The notes under the pieces are model-generated. The model was given only the letters and a program-made list of their open reading frames with translations, was not told the origin of the DNA and searched no databases. A DNA stretch of 28,306 nucleotides, from positions 1 through 28,306 of the forward strand of contig CAZFDK010000031.1 of the NCBI GenBank assembly GCA_964518305.1. Direction: 5' to 3'. This DNA is from Caribbeanibacter sp964518305. Its GTDB lineage: Bacteria > Gemmatimonadota > Gemmatimonadetes > Palauibacterales > Palauibacteraceae. This document shows, in pieces, positions 24,251 through 28,306 of the stretch (its first letter is position 1; every line of letters starts with the position of its first letter). The translations under genes and the position numbers were made by a program.

Positions 24251-25081
24251 GTGACGAGATCGGAAGTGAACGGGCCGCCCGGCAGCGTTCTGGTCACGGG
24301 AGGCTCCCGCGGCATCGGGCTGGAGCTGGCACGACGGTTCGCGGCCGACGGTCACCCGCTGGTCCTGCTGGCCCGAGACGAGGGAGCGCTCGAACGGGCG
24401 CGCCGGGAGATGGAGGACGAGGGTAGCCCCGCGGTGCGTTGCCTCTCTGTGGACCTGGCTGAGGAGGGAGCACCCCGCCGGGTGCACCGAGAACTGGCCG
24501 AGGCGTCGCGCCCGGTGGATGTCGTGGTGAACAACGCGGGCTTCAGCACCCACGGTCCCTTCCATCGATCCGACGTCGGCGTACAGAGGGACATGATCCG
24601 GGTACTGGTAGAGGCTCCGACGGAGCTCGCTCGCCGCTTCCTGGAGGGAATGATCGACCGGGACCGGGGCGGCATCCTGAACGTGGCGTCCACCGCGGCG
24701 TTCCAGCCCGGGCCGCGTCAGGCCGTCTACTTCGCCGCCAAGGCCTACATCCTCTCCTTCTCGCGGGCGGTGGCGTACGAGCTGGCGGGCACTTCGGTTC
24801 GAGTCTCCGTCCTGTGCCCGGGGCCCACGGCCACCGATTTTCAGGAGCGGGCCGGTATGGACGAGGTGCGGCTGGGCGGCGAGGGACCGGTCCCGATGAT
24901 GAGTCCCGAGCGCGTAGCCGATGTGGGATACAGAGGGTGGCGCGAGGACGAGCAGGTCGTGATCCCCGGGGTGATGAACCGCCTGGGGGCCGTCGGTGCA
25001 CGGTTGATGCCCGATGGCCTCAACATGCGGCTGGTGGACTGGCTGCAGCGTCCCCCCGCGCAAGGCGGGGAACCGGACTGA
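24251..25081 (+). CDS. Short-chain dehydrogenase/reductase (classical SDR)
   Basis: A 276-residue NAD(P)-dependent oxidoreductase with a Rossmann fold. The cofactor motif is TGGSRGIG (16-23), with R42 following a strand as in NADPH-preferring members, then NNAG (94-97) and a complete catalytic set S147, Y160, K164 (YFAAK). The sequence resembles the YqjQ/DltE-like group that carries out ketone or aldehyde reduction, including CPGPTATDF after the active site; the substrate is unknown. The GTG start at 24251 follows AAGGAGG (24237-24243) at good spacing. It is divergent from the propeller gene across 141 bases, and converges on the aminotransferase with only 21 bases between stops. Confidence 0.9.
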   Translation: MTRSEVNGPPGSVLVTGGSRGIGLELARRFAADGHPLVLLARDEGALERARREMEDEGSPAVRCLSVDLAEEGAPRRVHRELAEASRPVDVVVNNAGFSTHGPFHRSDVGVQRDMIRVLVEAPTELARRFLEGMIDRDRGGILNVASTAAFQPGPRQAVYFAAKAYILSFSRAVAYELAGTSVRVSVLCPGPTATDFQERAGMDEVRLGGEGPVPMMSPERVADVGYRGWREDEQVVIPGVMNRLGAVGARLMPDGLNMRLVDWLQRPPAQGGEPD

Positions 25082-25102
25082 CGAGCCGACTTCTCGCGAC
25101 GC

Positions 25103-26035
25103 TCAGCTCTCGACGAGCGTGCGCCACCCGTGGGGGTCCGGCGCCTCGCCGCGGGCCACCTCGATGAAGTGCTCCTGCAGCCTCCGGGTGACCGGTCCGG
25201 GTTCGCCCTGGCCCACCGTGATCCCGTCGACGCTCCGGATCGGGGTGACCTCGGTGGCCGTGCCCGTGAAGAAGAGCTCGTCGGCCGTGTAGAGGGCTTC
25301 GCGTGCCACGGTCTCCTCTCTCACCTCGATTCCCGTGTCCCGGGCCAGCGTGATCACGGCATCTCTGGTGATGCCGGGAAGGGCGCTCCCGTCCATGACC
25401 GGCGTGAGAAGGACTCCGTCACGGACGAGGAAGACGTTCTGTCCGCCGCCCTCGCTGACCACCCCGTCCGGGCCGACGACGATGGCCTCGCTGTAGCCGT
25501 TCTCCACGGCTTCCATCTTGATGAGCTGAGCGTTGTTGTAGTGCCCCGCCGCCTTCGCCCGGACGGGAAAGGTGTTGGGTCGGGGCCGCTGCCAGGTGGA
25601 GACGCAGACGTCCACGCCATTCTCGAGGGCGCCCTCGCCCAGGTACTCGCCCCACGGCCAGCAAGGAAGGTAGGTCTCAACCGGGCTGCCCACCGGGTTC
25701 AGGCCGGCGGCCCCGTAGCCGCGGAGCACCATGGGACGGATGTAACACTCGTCCAGCCGGTTCTTTCGGACGGCAGACTTGCAGGCGATTCGGATCTCTT
25801 CCGGCGAGTGCCCGGGATCCATGCGGTAGATCTTGCAGGAGTCGAACAGTCGCCGGATGTGGGCGTCGAGCCGGAAGATGGCGGGCCCCTGCGGCGTCGC
25901 ATAGCACCGGATCCCCTCGAAGACCGAGGAGCCGAACTGCACGGCCAGACTCAGGAGGTGTACCTCGGCGTCCTCCCAGGCGATGAAGTCTCCGTCCTTC
26001 CAGATCCAGTCGGCCTCGTTGAACTGTCCTGACAT
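25103..26035 (-). CDS. ilvE: Branched-chain amino acid aminotransferase
   Basis: A 310-residue fold-type IV PLP enzyme that transfers the amino group between 2-oxoglutarate/glutamate and Val, Leu or Ile, acting in both synthesis and breakdown. Length equals E. coli IlvE (309). The PLP lysine is K161 in RAKAAGHYNN. Other family motifs are FGSSVFEGIRCY (34-45), YIRPMVLRGYGAAGLNP (98-114), VSEGGGQNVF, SALPGITRDAVI and FFTGTATEVTPIRSVDG. The ATG at 26035 has GGAGAG just upstream. It follows the SDR at 26089 by 53 bases on the same strand and is probably the last gene of the cupin-SDR-ilvE operon. Confidence 0.97.
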   Translation of the reverse strand: MSGQFNEADWIWKDGDFIAWEDAEVHLLSLAVQFGSSVFEGIRCYATPQGPAIFRLDAHIRRLFDSCKIYRMDPGHSPEEIRIACKSAVRKNRLDECYIRPMVLRGYGAAGLNPVGSPVETYLPCWPWGEYLGEGALENGVDVCVSTWQRPRPNTFPVRAKAAGHYNNAQLIKMEAVENGYSEAIVVGPDGVVSEGGGQNVFLVRDGVLLTPVMDGSALPGITRDAVITLARDTGIEVREETVAREALYTADELFFTGTATEVTPIRSVDGITVGQGEPGPVTRRLQEHFIEVARGEAPDPHGWRTLVES

Positions 26036-26088
26036 GACGCTCTCCGTGTCGGTGCGCAGATTGAGGGCGGATGTCGCGAGAGCGATCT

Positions 26089-26880
26089 CTAGAGAAGGGA
26101 CCGGATCCAGCCGCCGTCGACGGGAATCGAGGTGCCCGTGATATAGCTGGCCCGTTCGGAGGCGAGGAAGGCCACGAGGGCGGCGAACTCCTTCGGCTCG
26201 GCGAGCCGGCCCAGGGGGATCCTCTCCGTCCAGCGGCCGCGTGCCTCGTCCTCCGTGATCTCCTCCTGATCGGCGATCTGTCGCGCCAGGTCCTCCGTCC
26301 GCCGGGTCCGGGTGTAGCCGGGCATGACGTTGTTCACCGTGATCCCGTGGGGTGCGACCTCGTTGGCCAGGGTACGCGCCATCCCCGTGACCGCGGCGCG
26401 GATGCTGTTGGAGAGGACGAGCCCGTCGACCGGCTGCTTCACGGCGATGGAGGTGATGTTGAGGATCCGTCCCCACCCCCGCTCCTTCATCCCGGGGAGC
26501 ACGCCGCGGGTGAGGTGCAGCGCGCTCTCGAGGGTGAGGTCCACCGCGGCCCGCCAGTCCTCCATGGAGTGCGCCTCGAAGGGCCCGGCCGGCGGACCGC
26601 CGGCATTGGTCACCAGGACGTCGACTCGCCCGAATTCCTCGAGGGCGCGGTCCGCGACCGTCCTCGCACCCTGGTCGGTCGAGAGGTCCGCGGAAACGGC
26701 CAGCACCCGGGCTTCAGTCCGCTCCCGGAGCTCCCGGGCCGTCTCCGCCAGCTTCTCCTCGCCCCGCGCGTTGACGACCAGGTGGGCGCCCTCGTCGGCC
26801 AGCTCGCGGGCCACGGCCCGGCCGAGTCCCCGGCTCGAAGCTCCGACCAGCGCCACGCGATCGTCCAGTCCCAGGTCCAT
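26089..26880 (-). CDS. SDR-family protein with altered catalytic residues
   Basis: A 263-residue Rossmann protein of the FabG-like SDR group. The cofactor loop GASSRGLG (13-20) and TNAGG (91-95) are intact. S144 is present in NITSIAV, but the positions of the catalytic Tyr and Lys (+13 and +17) are S157 and R161 (LSNSIRAAV), and the Asn of the tetrad aligns with T116 (VDLTLES). So three of four catalytic residues differ. A recognisable subfamily shares the LSNSxRA motif, often annotated 3-oxoacyl-ACP reductase, so this is probably a family trait and not decay. It may bind NAD(P)(H) with another chemistry or act as a regulator. The ATG at 26880 lies two bases after the cupin stop, so the two are probably cotranslated. 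Confidence 0.88.
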   Translation of the reverse strand: MDLGLDDRVALVGASSRGLGRAVARELADEGAHLVVNARGEEKLAETARELRERTEARVLAVSADLSTDQGARTVADRALEEFGRVDVLVTNAGGPPAGPFEAHSMEDWRAAVDLTLESALHLTRGVLPGMKERGWGRILNITSIAVKQPVDGLVLSNSIRAAVTGMARTLANEVAPHGITVNNVMPGYTRTRRTEDLARQIADQEEITEDEARGRWTERIPLGRLAEPKEFAALVAFLASERASYITGTSIPVDGGWIRSLL

Positions 26881-26882
26881 AG

Positions 26883-27275
26883 TCAGTCTCCGTCCTGGTG
26901 AAAGTAGGCGTCGGTTCCGTCGAGCCAGTCCTGTCGGGGCGGGCTGAAGACGTCCACGTCCAGGGTGTCCTCGAGCGCTTCGGCCTCGTGGGGCACGTGC
27001 GGCGGAATGTGGAGGACCTCGCCCGCGCGGACGATCAGCTGCTCCTGGTCGTCCGACCCCTCCTCGCCGATCCAGAACTTCAGGGCCCCCTCGAGGATGT
27101 AGGTCAGCTGCTCGTTCTCGTGGGCGTGGCGCGGGACCACGCTGCCGCTGTCCAGGTAGACGTGGGCCAGCATCATCCGCTTGCCCGTGACCAGGCGGCG
27201 GCTGATGTCGTCGGTGACGTCCTCCTTCGGCATGTCCTCCCAACGGAACTGGCGGACCTTCGCTCGCTCTGTCAT
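26883..27275 (-). CDS. Cupin-domain protein
   Basis: A 130-residue small beta-barrel protein with one cupin domain. Motif 1 is visible as GSVVPRHAHENEQLTYILEG (44-63) with metal-binding candidates H50, H52 and E55/Q56; motif 2 is GEVLHIPPHVPHEA (85-98) with H96. Most such proteins bind a divalent metal and act as small dioxygenases, isomerases or sensors; this one cannot be assigned further. The ATG at 27275 has GGAGGAGAGGAG just upstream. It is the first gene of a minus-strand operon with the atypical SDR and the branched-chain aminotransferase. Confidence 0.88.
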   Translation of the reverse strand: MTERAKVRQFRWEDMPKEDVTDDISRRLVTGKRMMLAHVYLDSGSVVPRHAHENEQLTYILEGALKFWIGEEGSDDQEQLIVRAGEVLHIPPHVPHEAEALEDTLDVDVFSPPRQDWLDGTDAYFHQDGD

Positions 27276-27599
27276 GGCTCCTCTCCTCCGTCGTGTGGTG
27301 CCGTCCCCCTCGATCAGCGTCCCGGCGTACGGCCGCCGGCAGGCGATTCGGGGCGCGCGGCACCGCTGTTCTCGCCGGCGCGTCGGCTCGTACGGTCGCT
27401 CCGGTCGACGGCGCTCGCAAGCGGAGCCGGGAAGTCGCCGGCCGCTATGGAGCGGCTCGCATGATAGGTGCAGCGAACACGGATGGCTGTCGAATCGTGG
27501 GGCCTCCGATCCAGGTGAGCATCGGTGCAGGCGCCGCGGACGGGTCGGCGCCACCCGGTAACACGAGAGACGAGGATACGAAGGCCACGAGGAGCGACG
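27276..27599. other. Divergent intergenic region between cupin operon and FKBP gene
   Basis: About 324 bases with no supported gene; it must hold promoters for both directions. A relatively AT-rich patch (GCATGATAGGTGC near 27460) could contain a -10 on either strand (TATCAT on minus), but I found no well-placed -35. Nothing else stands out. Confidence 0.5.
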
Positions 27600-28034
27600 A
27601 TGGAGCGCGAGGCGACATCCGGCGACACGGTCCGCGTGCACTTCACGGGCAAGCTGGAAGATGGGACGGTCTTCGATACGTCCCGCGAGGGCGACCCGCT
27701 CCGGTTCGAAATCGGGGCCGACGAGGTCATCGACGGCTTCGAGCGCGCGGTAGAGGGCATGGAGGTCGGCGAGAACCGCGAGGCCGAACTCCAGCCCGAC
27801 GAGGCGTATGGCGAGCGGGACGAGGAGCTCGTCTTTCCGGTCCCGCGGAACCAGCTTCCCGAGGGCTTCGACCCCGAGGCGGGGGACGAGGTCGCCGTGG
27901 AGATCGAGGACGGACGCGAGGTACCGGGTCGAGTCGCCGAGGTGGAGGATGATTCGGTGACACTCGACCTGAATCATCCGCTGGCGGGTCGGTCCCTGAC
28001 GTTCGAAATCGAGCTGGTCGACGTCCGGGACTAG
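27600..28034 (+). CDS. FKBP-type peptidyl-prolyl isomerase, SlyD-like
   Basis: A 144-residue folding helper that speeds cis-trans isomerisation at proline. The FKBP domain is split: GDTVRVHFTGKLEDGTVFDTS (8-28) and EVIDGFERAVEGMEVGENRE (42-61) at the start, and LDLNHPLAGRSLTFEIELVDV (122-142) at the end. An inserted flap (about 66-120, from AYGERDEELVFPVPRNQLP) matches the chaperone IF domain of SlyD. The His/Cys-rich nickel-binding tail of E. coli SlyD is absent. The protein is strongly acidic. No signal peptide is present, so it acts in the cytosol. The ATG at 27600 has GAGGAG five bases upstream. Confidence 0.94.
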   Translation: MEREATSGDTVRVHFTGKLEDGTVFDTSREGDPLRFEIGADEVIDGFERAVEGMEVGENREAELQPDEAYGERDEELVFPVPRNQLPEGFDPEAGDEVAVEIEDGREVPGRVAEVEDDSVTLDLNHPLAGRSLTFEIELVDVRD

Positions 28035-28175
28035 GATCGGTCCTGACCGGGTCGGGAAGCGCGGTTCTGCTTCGCGGCCCGCTGCATCGGGGATGGCCGG
28101 GGCGGAAAGTGGAAACTTCGGAGTCTCCGCTCGCCCCCCGGCAGCGAAGATGAGCTGACGACCGTCGGCACGGGG

Positions 28176-28204
28176 TTGACGAAACCGGCCGTCGGCTGTA
28201 GACT
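28176..28204 (+). promoter_or_regulatory. Near-consensus sigma-70 promoter
   Basis: TTGACG (28176-28181) and TAGACT (28199-28204) are separated by exactly 17 bases, the best promoter match in the window. Transcription would start near 28211 and run into the gene beginning at about 28276, leaving a leader of some 65 bases. Confidence 0.75.
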
Positions 28205-28275
28205 ATGGGTCGCTCGTGAGGCGAGGTATTGCCCCGCGAGACACCAGTTTTTCTGCTGTTTCACAAGGAGTTGTT

Positions 28276-28306
28276 GTGAGCGATGTGAGGTGTGTGGGGC
28301 CCCGAG
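28276..28306 (+). CDS. Start of an unidentified gene cut by the window end
   Basis: A GTG at 28276 follows AAGGAG (28265-28270) at five bases and lies about 65 bases after the strong promoter at 28176-28204. The frame reads MSDVRCVGPR up to the window edge. Ten residues are too few to identify a family; an upstream TTG is also possible. The promoter and ribosome-binding site together make a gene start here likely, but its identity is unknown. Confidence 0.4.
   Translation, partial: MSDVRCVGPR

Noticed and set aside
28031..28264. 77-codon minus-strand frame at the right end
   Set aside because: It covers the strong plus-strand promoter and leader, has no ribosome-binding site and no recognisable sequence.

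Overview
The window comes from a very GC-rich bacterial chromosome with tightly packed genes. The gene content suggests Gemmatimonadota or a close relative: a clade II type nitrous-oxide reductase, two very large exported Asp-box beta-propeller proteins of the 'VPS10/BNR glycosyl hydrolase-like' kind, a YpdA-type flavoprotein, and many GTG/TTG starts behind strong AGGAGG Shine-Dalgarno sites. This placement is an inference from gene families; no rRNA lies in the window. I see no insertion sequence, prophage or CRISPR array.

Layout. 1-766 is the C-terminal end of nosZ with an intact CuA site. It is followed by an MFS exporter (1153-2391) and the first giant propeller protein (2583-5810), which meets the YpdA-like reductase (5925-6959, minus) at a bidirectional hairpin terminator. 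7252-9311 holds a two-CBS protein, a 427-base gap with a pair of structured direct repeats, a small hypothetical gene and a rhomboid protease. On the minus strand, 9390-12162 carries a hypothetical gene, a fused kinase/P-loop protein and hsp20. The hsp20 Shine-Dalgarno has a perfect complement about 100 bases upstream, which could make an RNA thermometer.

The most interesting block is 12449-17312. An NRAMP-like transporter that lacks the family's metal-binding motif is followed by hydantoinase/5-oxoprolinase subunits A and B, each start overlapping the previous stop in a GTGA. The overlaps make this look like one translationally coupled import-and-ring-opening unit for a cyclic amide such as 5-oxoproline. 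In B. subtilis the NRAMP-like gene ycsG sits in the pxpABC 5-oxoprolinase operon, which supports this reading.

17349-18446 is ychF (minus). An isolated tRNA-His with a textbook terminator follows, then a lower-GC stretch (about 18874-20530) with small genes of unknown function, and a zinc-ribbon protein. The second giant propeller protein (20831-24109, minus) is a full-length paralogue of the first. The right end has an SDR (24251-25081), a minus-strand operon of cupin, atypical SDR and branched-chain aminotransferase (27275 to 25103), a SlyD-like FKBP isomerase (27600-28034), and a near-consensus promoter driving a gene that starts at the window edge.
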